A stretch of 64,000 nucleotides of DNA from Nyssa sinensis (taxonomy: Eukaryota > Streptophyta > Magnoliopsida > Cornales > Nyssaceae), in NCBI GenBank assembly GCA_008638375.1, contig VIRR01000486.1:227501-291500 (forward strand). Direction: 5' to 3'. The notes under the pieces were generated by a model. It did no database searches. It saw only the letters and a list, made by a program, of their open reading frames with translations, and was not told where the DNA came from. Made by a program: the position numbers and the translations under genes. Of the stretch, positions 32,502 to 45,659 are shown in pieces (position 1 is the stretch's first letter; every line of letters begins with the position of its first letter).

Positions 32502-33236
32502 CATTAAAGTTGTGGCTGGTCAACACTTCTTAATATATCATCTTATGTATATATATTTATAATAATATTGAAATTCCAATCTCAGTAAATCAGTTATTTT
32601 ATGTGTCCGTACACCCCCCCTTTTGGTTTTAAAACCATACTTCCAATCTCAGTACTCTCGTGATGTTCCTCAATTTTGAAAATTTTAAAAATTATATTTT
32701 ATTTTAGAATATTATATTAATTACTAATAATTTATTTTTATAATTTATATTATAATTACTAATAATTTAATTTTGTTCTCAGAAACTCAAATTCAAATAT
32801 TATTATATTTAAAAATATTTTCATAGTTTTTAACTCAAAAATTAAATTTGATTAGCATAACCAATTACATTTTAACAGTTTTCAAAAAATAGGTTACAAA
32901 ATTCTAAAATATATTTTAGAATTTTTTTTTCAAAAATCATATCTGAATCCCTGTTGAAACGCATCCTAAAAATCCACTCGAAGCTCATCCATCCCCATTA
33001 TCAAACAATAGCACTAATTTTTAAGATCCCAGACATGAAAAGAGCTGCAACAAATAAAATCCAGAAGGCCCAATAGTCCAATGAGCTCAACTTTGAGCCA
33101 AAAATAGCTAAAAACCAAAAAATTGAATCCTATTATAGAACAATAGCAACGAACTAATGAAACCCCAACTGAAACACACATAATCACATATACATAGCGC
33201 TCGTGTATATATACAATAGAGCAGTATATTTACTAA
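31556..33236. other. AT-rich interval, possible MITE remnants
   Basis: No gene. It begins GGCCCTGTTTGGTTAG, a type of end seen on non-autonomous DNA transposons, exactly where the DUF247 frame is lost, but I cannot find the matching inverted end. Two related AT-rich blocks ending ATCTGAAT..TT.AAA.GC occur at 32190-32270 and 32905-32965. A (TA)n run lies at 32469-32500. The part from 33000 to 33236 may be intron of the SEC14-like gene, since GT follows the coding end. Confidence 0.3.
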
Positions 33237-33261
33237 GGAAGTATTTTTCGACGACGCAGAA
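33237..33261 (-). pseudogene. SEC14-like exon, piece beyond the Tekay element
   Basis: The minus strand reads FCVVEKYFL and then CTTA|GTAAAT, a possible splice donor. With the Tekay element removed it continues NRIF from 44267, matching an RIFxIVGKYF-type motif that I associate with plant SEC14/GDAP2-like proteins. Confidence 0.4.
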
Positions 33262-36200
33262 TGTCACGATCCGAAACCCACCTTATGCCGATCTCATGTC
33301 GCGGGGTCGGCCCAATGGCCGTCCCTACCTTTCTCATTCCTAACATTAATGATCACAATAAATAATGTAACATAATCAATGAAGTGCGGAAGCCTTATTA
33401 CAACCATTATTCAAAGTCTGAAAATAAAACTGGCAACAGTCTAAACATAACCACTTTTAGGTGGTGAGTACATGGGAGAGACTATATCGTTCTACTGTGT
33501 TCCTTGACTGTCTCCCTACGCTTCTGAACTCCTCTTGTGGTTCTGTAGCATTTTCACCTAAAAAATTTAGTAAGGGGTGAGCTACAAACTCAGTAAGTAA
33601 AAGCCTATCCCCAATACGGGTGGGGATGACAAAGATGAATACAAGTCAAGGTAACATGATAGCCAGTCATGACAGCGATTGCAGTTATCAGTAAAGTGCC
33701 ACAAGACCAATGAACAGTAAAGCCTAATAACAAGTGTAAGTAGTGGTGTAGCATCGATATGGTTTAAGCACAATAATTACAATCAACATGAATACTGCCA
33801 CAACAAGATGGTCACAGTTCAGTACAACTAATGAGAGAACAGTCAATGCATAGAAAATACCCTCATAACTCTATATGTAAGAACACTCCCATCACCATAT
33901 GTCCTGATCACGGATTTGACCCGTAGGTCCCGTTGATCCATTAACCACCCCCCATCACCATATATTCGATCACGGATTTGACCCGTAGGTCCCGTCGATC
34001 GGTAAAACATACCCATCACCATTTGTCCATTCACAGTCTCGTCATTCAATTCTAAATCAAGATTTTATCATGTATAATGTATGAAATAACATGACATAAA
34101 CATACAATGATAGGCATCAGTACAATGAATCGAATCATGAGATATCAATCAATAGGCATCCACCAGATAGGACAATATCAATGGTGGGAACAACAACAGT
34201 GGATACATACATGAGTACAAGTCTTGGCAGTAATAGAAAGATCGTGGCTTGGAAAACCACGTATAAGAGATAGGAACCCATTTACCTTTTTAACGCGTCT
34301 TAGTATCCCGTGTCCTTCCCTTTTCCTTTCGAATCTCCTATATATATATATATCAGTAAACATGTTTTAGTTTTAATTCCATTTATCAACTTGAACTCTC
34401 TACTACTTTAAGTATCTCTTTATTGATTTAGGCTTTCACGATTTCTAAATTAACTAATTTACCAAAGGGCAAAATCGTCATTCACGTGCCTCTACTTTTC
34501 AGGTTTTGTTTTTACAATTTGGACTTCACTGTTGAGTCCAGAAGGTTTGACATAATAAAAATTCACTATTTACTCACCTCAATCGGAGTCCGTTTGACTC
34601 ACATTTGACTTAGGGGTATTTTGGTGTTTCTACGGGTACTTTATTTTTCGGGACTTCATCTCATAAAACGGACCTCACCATTGGGTCCAGAAGGTCCGAC
34701 ACAGTAAGGTTACACTATTTATTCATTTATTTTGAACTACGTTTTAATTCCTTTAATTATTAAAATACAATTAATTAATTAATTTAATTTATTTATTACT
34801 TAATTATTTGCATAATATATATTTATTTGGTGAGTTAACGCCACGTGTCCCTCAATGGCACAGTGGCCTGTTGTTCCACCTTTTCCTCTTCGGTCACCGT
34901 TTCAAGTCGGAGGGACTGTCCCTGCGTTATACATTTTTCTCTTTTTTTTTTTGCTTAATCCAATTACAATGTTGGTTAGTAACAGGTGTTGGGTTAGGCC
35001 AGACCCAACCCAATTTGGCCCAATTCATCAAAACAGCCTATCAAGCCTGTGCCCCACACTGAAGCCAACAGTGGCTTCTTCTTCATTTTCCGATCATCAC
35101 CCCCAGCGACGGTGACTCGCCGGCGGCAACGTTTTGAGTTCTCTAGATGGGGATTGATTGGGTATGTCGAGGGGGTTCCATATCTACTCCTAGAGTTGGG
35201 AAAGGTAAGGTTTGGAGTCTTCAAAATCTGCCACAACAGTGGCTGCGTTGTGCTGAACGCGTTTCCGGCATGGGAGGTTCTCCCTTTTCTTTGTGCCATT
35301 TTCTCTACCGTTTGAGCCAAAATCATTTTTACATATCTTCTGCACCCAATAGGATCAATCTACCATTGTTTAAACTAAGTTTCACGTACAAAAATTATAC
35401 ACTCGATTCTATCACGGAAAACCTACAACAGCCCCGGTTTCCCTCATCTCCCAACCATTTCCATCGATTCTTTCTGCCATAAATTCTTAGGTTCATGCTA
35501 GTTATGATCCTACGTTCAGATTTATCATGCATGCTCTTTTTAAAAATAATAATAATAATAATAAAACAGAACGACCCACTTACTTAATTCGTGAGTTCCC
35601 CTCGGTATCTCTTCTTGGATCGTGCCTGCTCTACCTACTGAATCTCGCAGCCTCAACCTGATCTCCTTCCCACTGTTCAATCTCTCTTTTGTTTTCTTGT
35701 TAGCTTCCTATAGACTCACGGATGATCACGTATATCTGTTTCTTCTCTCAACTCTAGCGCCCCACAATTCTCTCACCGTATTCTTATCCCCTCTGCAGTG
35801 CCTTTATCCCATTATCTTTTCTTTTGAATTTAAACTCTAATGCCCCTCCCTCATCCCTTATGCATTTGTCACAATTGTATACACATAATCATATACACAT
35901 GTACAATAATGCACATACGCAACCTGCTTTACACACCTACACACATACATATTACACGTATATATATATATATCTACCTCTATATATATATAGACATATG
36001 TTAAATAAAAGTTTTGACTTTCCTCATTATTGATTTTTCTTAATTATATTTTCTTTTCCTATAATTATTTTTACTTCAGTTTATTTTATTCAACTCATTC
36101 TAATTTCTTTTTTCTATTTATATATATATATATATATGTATGTATTCTCTTCTTCTTCTCTTTTTTTTTTGTTCGCGATTGCTCGGGCATCGCCCGGGAA

Positions 36201-36319
36201 TTATCCAAACTTCCAAACTTTAAAATTTTCAACCCAACCATTTTATTTAACATTAAATAGGAAGCCTAACGGTTCGGGTTACATGACTTATTCGGTTACA
36301 TTTGGGTCAGGTTATTACA
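33262..36319 (-). repeat. 3' LTR of the Tekay element
   Basis: Adjacent to the polypurine tract. Contains two copies of a roughly 62-bp unit (CATCACCATAT..GATTTGACCCGTAGG) at about 33886-34020, TA runs at 34331-34350, 35960-35990 and 36118-36136, and conserved blocks shared with the other Tekay LTRs (AACGGACCTCACCATTGG near 34668). Confidence 0.9.
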
Positions 36320-36331
36320 TTCTTCCCCCCT
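36320..36331 (-). other. Polypurine tract of the Tekay element
   Basis: The element strand reads AAGGGGGGAAGAA just before the 3' LTR start TGTAAT. Confidence 0.8.
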
Positions 36332-36363
36332 TAAATAAGTTTGGTCCCCAAACTTAACTAAAT

Positions 36364-39300
36364 CATGGTGTAAATAAATGGGGATATTGGGCTTGCATTT
36401 CTTCTTCTCGTTCCCAAGTAGCCTCCTCAAGTCGGGTGTTTCTCCATAAGACCTTTACCAATGGAATGGTTTTGTTCCGTAGAACTTTCTCTCGCTTGTC
36501 TAAGATCTGTACTGGCTGCTCAATATAAGTCAAGTCCTCCTGAACATCCAGCGGCTAGTGCTCAACTATCTGATCTGGGTTACGCACACACTTCCTTAGC
36601 ATTGAAACATGGAATACATCATGTACATGAGCTAACTCAGGTGATAATGCTAACCGATACGCTACTAGTCTGACTCGGCCGACAATCCTGAACGGTCCAA
36701 TGTATCGTGGCCCTAATTTCCCCCTCTTGCCAAATCTGACCACTCCTTTCATCGGCGACAACTTCAAAAACACGTAGTCACCTGTTGTGAACTCCAACTC
36801 TCGTCTCCTAGTATCAGCGTAACTCTTCTGTCGACTCTGAGTTGCTAGTAAACGTTGTCTGATCAAGTGGATCTTATCGGTAGTCTACTCTACTATCTCT
36901 GGCCCAAATAATTTCTGTCACCTACCTTTGTCCAGCATAGTGGGGATCTACACTGTCTCCCATATAGTGCCTCATACGGTGCCATATCGATACTAGATTG
37001 GTAGCTGTTGTTGTATGTGAACTCTATCAATGGCAGCTGATCCTCCCAACTTCCCTTGAAATTCATAACACAGAATCGTAGTAAGTCCTCCAATGTCTGT
37101 ATCGTCCTCTCGGACTGTCTATCTGTCTCGGGGTGGTATGCAGTGCTAAGACTCAACTCTATGCCCATCGCTTTCTGTAAACTCCTCCAAAACTTAGACA
37201 CAAATCGAGGATCTCGGTCGGACACAATGGATAATGGAACTCCATGTAATCGAACGATCTCCCTAATGTACAACATCGCCAATCGGTCTAAAGTCTGAGT
37301 CGTCTTGGTCGCAAGAAAATGAGCTGTCTTTGTCAGTCTATCGACGATCACCCAGATAGAATCGTTCCCACGTATTGTCTTAGGTAACCCTGATACAAAA
37401 TCCATAGTAATGTGTTCCCATTTCCACTTTGGTATTGGCAGTGATTGTAGGAGTCCTCCTAGTTTCTGGTGCTCAACCTTGATCCGCTGACAATCTATAC
37501 ATCGTGCAATGTGCCCAACTATATCATTTTTCATCCCTGACCACCAGTAAGTGCTCATATTATGGTACATTTTTGTATTTCATGGGTGTATAGCAAATCT
37601 AAAACTGTGGGCCTCATCAAGAATCTCCTTCCTAATCTCGGGTACATCTGGCATGCAAATCCTGTCATGATAATACAACACCCCATCTCGTATAAAGAAA
37701 TCTGTGTTCCCTCCAGTCTTAGCCTCTTGACGAAGCTTAACCAACTTGCTGTCGTGAGCCTGGAATTCCCTAATCTTGTCAACAATCGTAAGACCAATTA
37801 TGACATTAGCACACATTGCCCTAGAACCTGGCAGAATCACCTCAACCTCTATGGTCTCTAAATCCTGTAATAGCTCTTCTTGAGTAGTCAACAAGTAAGC
37901 AAGACTCCCTGATGACTTCTTGCTAAGAGCATCTACCACCATATTCGCCTTTCCTGGATGGTACTGTATACTGAGCTCGTAGTCCTTGATCAACTCTAAC
38001 CAACGTCGTTGACGCATATGAGCTCCTTCTGTGTAAACAAGTACTTGAGACTTTTGTGATCTGTGAAAATCTCACATGTGACTCCATACAGATAATGCCT
38101 CCAAATTTTAAGGGCGAAGACAATAGCTGCAAGCTCGAGATCGTGAGTTGGGTAGTTCTTTTCATGTGGCCTCAATTGCCGTGAAGCATAAGCCACCACC
38201 TTTCCCTGTTGCATAAGAACACACCCTAAGCCTTGGCGTGAAACATCACTACAGATCACAAAGCCCTCTACCCCATCTGGCACTGTCAAAATTGGAGCTG
38301 TAACCAGTCGGTTCTTCAGCTCTTGAAAACTCTACTCCCTCTCCTCAGTCTAAATGATTGGAGTATTCTTCGTGGTCAGCTGGGTAATCGGCGTAGCTAT
38401 CTTAGAGAAATCCTTGACAAATCTCCTATAATAGCCAGCTAGACCCATGAAACTACGAACCTCTGTGACAATAGTCGGTTGGGGCCAACTGGTAATAGCC
38501 TCTATCTTTTGGGGGTCCACGGAGATCCCATCCTTACTAATCACATGCCCTAAAAATGAGACACTTAGAAGCCAGAATTCACACTTCTTAAACTTAGCGT
38601 ATAACTTTTGCTCCCCTAGCGTCTGTAGGACCTTCCTCAAATGCACCTCATGTTCTTCCTGGTTCTTAGAATAAATCAGAATGTCATCGATGAATACGAT
38701 TACAAAATCATCCAAGTACAGCTTGAACACTCTGTTCATTAAGTCCATGAATGCGGCTGGGGCATTAGTCACCCCAAAAGGCATGACCAAAAACTCGTAA
38801 TGTCCATACCGAGTCCTGAACGCCATCTTTTGGATGTCTGTGGGCCTAACCTTCAACTGGTGGTAACCGGACCTCAGATCGATCTTTGAGAACACCTGAG
38901 CTCCCTTCAGTTGGTTAAATAGATCATCTACTCTGGCTAGTGGATACCTGTTTTTGATGGTGACTTTATTCAGTTCACGGTAATCTATACATAGCCTCAT
39001 GGTCCCATCCTTCTTCTTAACAAACAGTACAGGTGCACCCCATGGCGATGAACTGGGTCGTATGAAACCCTTGTCTAGTAGTTCCTGTAGCTGGAGCTTC
39101 AACTCCTTCAGTTCAGCTGGGGCCATTCTGTAGGGTGTTTTAGATATCGGTATAGTGCCTGGTAGTACATCGATACTAAACTCAATCTCTCGGTCGACAG
39201 GCATCCCTAGAAGATCGTCTAAAAACACCTCAGGGAATTCCTTGGCAATGGGAATCTGCCCTAACACTGGCTGTTGTGCCTCGGTGTCCTGGATGCTACA

Positions 39301-39899
39301 CAAGAACCCATGGCACCCCTTGCGAAGTAACCGTCTAGCCTGTACAGCAGAAACAAAATATGGTGGAACAACCACTCCGGTCTCTTCAAACTCAACGGTC
39401 GGGAATCTGGGGCTCTGAATAAACACTCTCTTGGTCACGGAATCTATCGTAGCATGGTTTGCAGTTAACCAATCCATTCCAAGAATAACGTCAAACCCAC
39501 AAATTTCTAATGGTATCAGATCGGCAAGTAAAGGTACCCCCATAATCTGTATCTCACAATTCCTATACATAGCCTCCCCCATTAATGATTTCCCAGATGG
39601 TACAGTCACATTAAGTAAATATCCGAGGGGTTTTGTTGATCTGTTCAACTTAACAGCATATGCAGGGGATATAAAAGAGTGCGTAGAACCCATATCAAAT
39701 AAAACATGGGCAGGCTGTGAACAAACTAAAAGAGTACCTGCTACCACCGAAGTCGATGCCTGAACATCCTCTGGCATTATGGTGAAAACCCGTCCAGCCT
39801 GTTGTGGAACATTGCCTTGTCTATTCCTACAGTTCGGTGGCCTGTTCATTGTAACTGTAGATGCTGGTGCAGGTGCTGGTGCCCTAACTGAAGCGGTAC
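36364..39899 (-). pseudogene. Tekay pol relic: PR, RT, RNase H, integrase, chromodomain
   Basis: The longest open part runs from 39984 through protease ([12 protein letters not shown]; the usual DSG/DTG is DMG here) and RT ([42 protein letters not shown]) to 38350. RNase H follows at 38289-37996 ([20 protein letters not shown]), then the integrase zinc-finger region. The integrase core is at 37570-36893 ([45 protein letters not shown]). The C-terminal part is at 36866-36555 ([24 protein letters not shown]). A chromodomain-like end ([16 protein letters not shown]) stops at 36364. Several frameshifts and stops separate these blocks, so it is inactive. Confidence 0.9.
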
Positions 39900-40962
39900 T
39901 GGCAGTGGCCATGTTATTTTGAGGGCACTCCCTAGCAAAATGTCCCACTTGCCCGCAATAATAGCAAGCATTACTGTCCTTCAAACACTGGCCCTTAAGA
40001 ACTTTCTGATAGTTGGGGCATTGAGTTGCGATCCCCTCAGTATTGCTTGGCCTCCTCAGACTAGGCCCTATAGTTTGGGATTCTGTCCCGGGTCTAGTAA
40101 ATGAGGGTCCTTGTCTAGGAAAAGAAGACCCTGTCCCTGGTTCTGACCTCCACCTGGCCTCTACTTTGCCCGTCTCTTGGCGAACTCCTCGCCACTCATC
40201 TCAACAATTTTGGCGGTGGCCACTACGTCATTGAAGGTAGGTAACCGTTGAGATATCTCTGTCCTTAATAGCCCATCGTAGCCCCTCCTCGAACTTTCAG
40301 GCCTTAAGATCGTCACTGTTGATAACATTCGGGGCAAATCTGGCCAACTCGTTGAATGCGGCCTCATACTGCTCCACTGTCATACTGCCCTGCTGAAGTA
40401 CCATGAACTCAGCGATTTTTCGATTCTTCACTTCACGGGGAAAATACTTCTCATTGAACACTGTCATAAAACGCTGCCAGTCCATGTTCAGCTCCCTGGC
40501 CTCCTCAAGCATCCACCATTTGTGGGCAGCTCCCTTGAACCGATAAGTGGCATAGGCCACCTTTTGTGTCTCAGTACATAGAAAGATGCGAAAAAGTCTG
40601 TTCATCTCCAAGAGCCATTCTTCTGCAGCTATGGCCCCTTGGGTACCGTCAAAGGACGGCGGCTTCATCTTCTAGAACCGCTCATAGAGGAACACCGGAT
40701 CATACTCCTCCCTCTGAGAGTTACCCCTGTTGGCAGGCCGCCCCCGTCGCGCTGGCTGGCCAGTATTCTGGTTCGCCGGCTGCTCCTATTATACTGGCTG
40801 ATTAGCGCCCATATTGATAGGCGACTCTTGTGGTGCTGGCTGGCTAGTGCCTGTCTGATTCGTACCAGTCTGAATTTGGGGCAAAGCTTCGATAACCTTC
40901 TCTATTAATTGTTCCAAACGCTCGATACGATCCATCGCGGCAGTCACCCTTGTGTCAACCAT
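39900..40962 (-). pseudogene. Tekay gag relic
   Basis: The ATG at 40962 (MVDTRVTAAMDRIERL) is followed by a Gln/Pro-rich region and a stop near 40789. The capsid core is at 40668-40297 (MKPPSFDGTQGAIAAEEWL, HKWWMLEEAREL, FNEKYFPREVKNRK, FNELARFAP). The zinc knuckle [14 protein letters not shown] lies at about 39925-39970. It is split over three frames. Confidence 0.85.
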
Positions 40963-41120
40963 TGCTAAAAAATACATTCAGGTGATATTCACGTAAGATA
41001 ATAGTCAGTATTTGCATAAAGTCTAACATAGTAGTATCAGTATTATCTATCGGCTGCCTCTTAGACTTAACAGTTCTGGTGTCCTAGTCCTATCTCCCAT
41101 GACTCTCTAGCACCTAAAAC

Positions 41121-41135
41121 TTAGCTCTGATACCA
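41121..41135 (-). other. Primer-binding site of the Tekay element (initiator tRNA-Met)
   Basis: The element strand reads TGGTATCAGAGCTAA, three bases inside the 5' LTR. TGGTATCAGAGC is the standard plant initiator-Met primer site. Confidence 0.9.
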
Positions 41136-41138
41136 AGC

Positions 41139-42275
41139 TGTCACGACCCGAGACCCACCCTATGCGGATCTCGTGTCGCGGGGCCAGCCCAATGGCTCCC
41201 TACCTTTCTCATTCCTAACATTAATGATCACAATAAATAATGTAACATAATCAATAAAATGCGGAAGCCTTATTACAACCATTATTCAAAGTTTGAAAAT
41301 AAAACTAGCAACAGTCTAAACATAACCACTTTTAGGTGGCGAGTACATGGGAGAGACTATATCGTTCTACTGTGTTCCTTGACTGTCTCCCTACGCTCCT
41401 GAACTCCTACTGTGGTTCTGTAGCATTTTCACCTAAAAAATTTAGTAAGGGGTGAGCTACAAACTCAGTAAGTAAAAGCCTATCCCCAATACGGGTGGGG
41501 ATGACAAAGATAAATACAAGTCAAGATAACATGATAGCCAGCCATGACAGCGATTGTAGTTATTAGTAAAGTGCCATAAGGCCAATGAACAGTAAAGCCT
41601 AATAACAAGTGTAAGTAGTGGTGTAGCATCGATATGGTTTAAGCACAATAATTACAATCAACATGAATACTGCCACAATAAGACAGTCACAGTCCAGTAC
41701 AACTAATGAGAGAACAGTCAATGCATAGAAAATACCCTTATAACTCCATATGTAAGAACACTCCCATCACCATATGTCCTGATCACAGATTTGACCCGTA
41801 GGCCTCGTCGATCCATTAACCACCCCCATCACCATATATTCGATCACAGATTTGACCCGTAGGTCCCGTCGATCCATAAAAACACCCCCCATCACCATAT
41901 ATTCGATCACGGATTTGACCCGTAGGTCCCGTCGATCGGTAAAACATACCCATCACCATTTGTCCATTCACAGTCTCGTCATTCAATTCTAAATCAAGAT
42001 TCTATCATGTATAATGTATGAAATAACATGACATAAACATACAATGATAGGCATCAGTACAATGAATCGAATCATGAGATATCAATCAATAGGCATCCAC
42101 CAGATAGGACAATATCAATGGTGGGAACAACAACAGTGGATACATACATGAGTACAGGTCTTGGCAGTAATAGAAAGATCGTGGCTTGGAAAACCACATA
42201 TAAGAGATAGGAACCCATTTACCTTTTTAACGTGTCTTAGTATCCCGTGTCCTTCCCTTTTCCTTTCGAATCTCT

Positions 42276-42306
<31 letters not shown>

Positions 42307-44266
42307 AAACATGTTTTAGTTTTAATTCCATTTATCAACTTGAACTCCCTACTACTTTAAGTATCTCTTTATTGATTTAGGCTTTCACGATTTCTAAATT
42401 AACTAATTTACCCAAGGGCAAAATCGCCATTTACGTGCCTCTACTTTTCAGGTTTTGTTTTTACAATTTGGACATCACTGTTGAGTCCAGAAGGTTTGAC
42501 ATAATAAAAATTCACTATTTACTCACCTCAATCGGAGTCCGTTTGACTCATATTTGACTTAGGGGTATTTTGGTGTTTCTACGGGTACTTTATTTTTTGG
42601 GACTTCATCTCATAAAACGGACCTCACCATTGGGTCCAGAAGGTCCGACACAGTAAGGTTACACTATTTATTCATTTATTTTGAACTACGTTTTAATTCC
42701 TTTAATTATTAAAATACAATTAATTAATTAATTTAATTTATTTATTACTTAATTATTTACATAATATATATTTATTTGGTGAGTTAACCTCATATGTCCC
42801 TCAATGGCACAGTGGCTTGTTGTTCCACCTTTTCCTCTTCGGTCACCGTTTCAAGTCGCAGGGAGTGTCCTTACGTTATACATTTTTCCTTTTTTTTTTT
42901 TTTTTGCTTAATCCAATTACAATGTTGGTTAGTAACAGGTGTTGGGTTGGGCTAGACCCAACCCAATTTGGCCCAATTCAAAAAAACAGCGCATCAGGCC
43001 TGCGCCCCACACTGAAGCCAACAGTGGCTTCTTCTCCATTTTTCGATCATCACCCCCAGCGACGGTGACTCGCCGGCGGCAACGTTTTGAGTTCTCTAGA
43101 TGGGGATTGATTGGGTATGTCGAGGGGGTTCCGTATCTACTCCTAGAGTTGGGAAAGGTAAGCTTTGGAGTCTTCAAAATCTGCCACAACAGTGGCTGCG
43201 TTGTGCTGAACGCGTTTCCGACATGGGAGGTTCTCCCTTTTCTTTGTGCCATTTTCTTTACCGTTTGAGCCAAAATCATTTTTACATATTTTCTGCACCC
43301 AATAGGATCAATCTACCATTGTTTAAACTAAGTTTCACGTACAAAAATTATACACTCGATTCTATCACGGAAAACCTACAACAGCCCCGGTTTCCCTCAT
43401 CTCCCAACCATTTCCATCGATTCTTTCTGCCATAAATTCCTAGGTTCATGCTAGTTATGATCCTACGTTCAGATCTGTCATGCATGCTCTTTTTAAAAAT
43501 AATAATAATAATAATAAAACAGAACGACCCACTTACTTAATTCGTGAGTTCCCCTCGGTATCTTTTCTTGGATCGCGCCTGCTCTACCTACTGAATCTCG
43601 CAGCCTCAACCTGATCTCCTTCCCACTGTTCAATCTCTCTTTTGTTTTTTTGTTAGCTTCCTATAGACTCACGGATGATCACATATATTTGTTTCTTCTC
43701 TCAACTCTAGCGCCCCACAATTCTCTCACCCTATTCTTACCCCCTCTGCAGCGCCCTTATCCCATTATCTTTTCTTTTGAATTTAAACTCTAATGCCCCT
43801 CCCTCATCCCTTATGCATTTGTCACAATTGTATACACATAATCATATACACATGTACAATAATGCACATACGTAACCTGTTTTACACACCTACACACATA
43901 CATATTACACGTATATATATATATATCTACCTCTCTATATATATAGACATATGTTAAATAAAAGTTTTGACTTTCCTTATTATTAATTTTTCTAATTTAT
44001 ATTTTCTTTTCCTATAATTATTTTTACTTTAATTTATTTTATTCAACTCATTCTAATTTCTTTTTTCTATATATATATATATATATGTATTCTCTTCTTC
44101 TTCTCTTTTTTTTTTTTGTTCGCAATTGCTCGGGCATCGCTCGGGAATTATCCAAACTTCCAAACTTTAAAATTTTCAACCCAACCATTTTATTTAACAT
44201 TAAATAGGAAGCCCAACGGTTTGGGTTACATGACTTATTCGGTTACATTTGGGTCAGGGTATTACA
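41139..44266 (-). repeat. 5' LTR of the Tekay element
   Basis: Runs TGTCACGACC...TTACA, next to the primer-binding site. It differs from the 3' LTR by scattered substitutions, longer TA runs (42278-42302), and three rather than two copies of the 62-bp unit (41765-41960). Confidence 0.9.
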
Positions 44267-44495
44267 AGGAAGATGCGGTTGCTGGATTTATCAGAGCCAC
44301 GTTCAAGGCGAAATAATTGAAGGCCTCGAGATCAGAGAAGTCTTCGTTGGAGGGCAAATATGAAGGACAGTCGTGCTAATTCTCTTCAGGAGACTCTTTT
44401 TCTTGGTCTGATGAAGACAAGAAGGGACGAGCGTCTATGCCCAGATTTGACGCCAATACCAGCACCGAGAAATCATCGGCTGATGAACTTCCCAT
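44267..44495 (-). pseudogene. SEC14/CRAL-TRIO (GDAP2-like) first-exon fragment
   Basis: The minus-strand ATG at 44495 gives MGSSSADDFSVLVLASNLGI, then DARPFLSSS. A TAG at 44376 lies where relatives have Trp in an NWHDC-type motif. Then come DFSDLE and, after a one-base shift, GSDKSSNRIF up to the Tekay LTR. The combination LASxLGIDARPFL, xWHDC, DFSDL and GSDKxxNRI resembles the start of plant SEC14-like/GDAP2-like proteins. This assignment is from memory of the family and cannot be confirmed here. A GA-rich leader (complement of CTCTCTCTATCTC) precedes the ATG. It is dead through the stop, the shift and the insertion. Confidence 0.45.
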
Positions 44496-45659
44496 CGAAT
44501 CTCTCTCTATCTCTCTGTCTCTCTCCTCTCACTGTGTATGACTGGAAATGTTATTAGGACAAGCCCGTTCTTTCGTTTGATATACAATTACAATAGTTGT
44601 TTGTACTTCCTATAATTGTTTACCCTAACCATTGCTATGGTAAAACTTACTCTTGCCCTAACAATAACACCACATTTTGTTATCTCAAAATGATTTTAGA
44701 TTTTTGATTTCATCAATATTTAAAAATATTTATGCAGAAAAGATAGTGTTTTTTTCTTTTCTCTAATTGCATAATTCAAGATGGTAAATCTTTATATCAA
44801 TGTTGTGTTAGCTAGTGTGAATGTGGAATTGGAGTCTTTGAAATTGGAATTAATTCGAATTGGTTGACACTAGTTTCAATTTTAAATAATTTTATGTATT
44901 AAAGACAACATAAAATGTTTGCATTATTTTGTAATAGAAAATTCAAATTCAATGGATACATATCAAGGGTGAAAAGGCCGGTTCGAGTCTAAAAGCAAGC
45001 ATCTTGGGGAAAATATTATTCTTTTTCATTTCAAATCTAAACCTTTCAACACTTTTTTATAACATAGGTGTCAGTAATATGTCTTAAAAGTTAATAATTG
45101 GAAGAGATATTTTAAGAATGTTTTACTCGAAATAGTCTCCTCTGTTTTTATAATAAATGAAAAAAAATTATTTATCACGTTCATACTATTATTTATTTAC
45201 ATAATAATTTCATAGATTAAAGTTAAAACATATGTTCTTAAAGAGTTAAGAATTATAGACCTTATACTTCTCCTTAGTTTACTCTTAAATATGTTTTTGG
45301 TTATATGATTACTAATTGGGCATTATTAATTTGGATAAACTTGTTAGGAATATAATCACCTAATCAAGATTAGTGAGACACGAAAGTAAACAAGAAAACA
45401 AATCTAAAATCACACGCACACATAAAAACACAAATATTTACATGATTAATCCCAGAATAGGGCTATGTCCACGGCTGCTACGGTTTCACTATGATTTGAA
45501 AGAGTTACAAGTACAATGAGATGTAGTTCTTCAACTATAAATACATAGAATTAGGATAACAGGAAAATAATGTGAAATACCAAAAATACCCTCAAAAAAT
45601 TAATAGGATCCACACTACCTAACAAAACTAACACATGTCATGTTTGATTTTGGCGACCA
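44496..45659. other. Flank upstream of the SEC14-like fragment, no gene
   Basis: A GA-rich leader and AT-rich DNA. From about 45348 (TGTTAGGAATATAATCACC) to 45640 the text resembles an LTR or copia fragment (phrase CAGAATAGGGCTATGTCCAC, and a TATA-like CTATAAATACA at 45536), but I find no paired end. Confidence 0.3.

Larger units (their letters stand above)
33262..44266 (-). mobile_element. Complete but decayed Tekay/Del chromovirus (11.0 kb)
   Basis: LTRs are at 33262-36319 (3058 bp) and 41139-44266 (3128 bp), both TGTCACGA(T/C)C...TTACA on the plus strand. The polypurine tract is at 36320-36331 and the primer-binding site at 41121-41135. Internal gag-pol with a C-terminal chromodomain and long LTRs fits the Tekay/Del clade. 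Frames are broken by several stops and shifts. The flanking pentamers CAGAA and AGGAA agree only in part, so the duplication is mutated. It is inserted in the SEC14-like exon. Confidence 0.9.

Noticed and set aside
34808..35482. Overlapping ORFs repeated at 42817-43435
   Set aside because: Both sets lie at the same place in the two LTRs of one Tekay element. They are duplicates by LTR identity, with no domain and frames that differ between copies.
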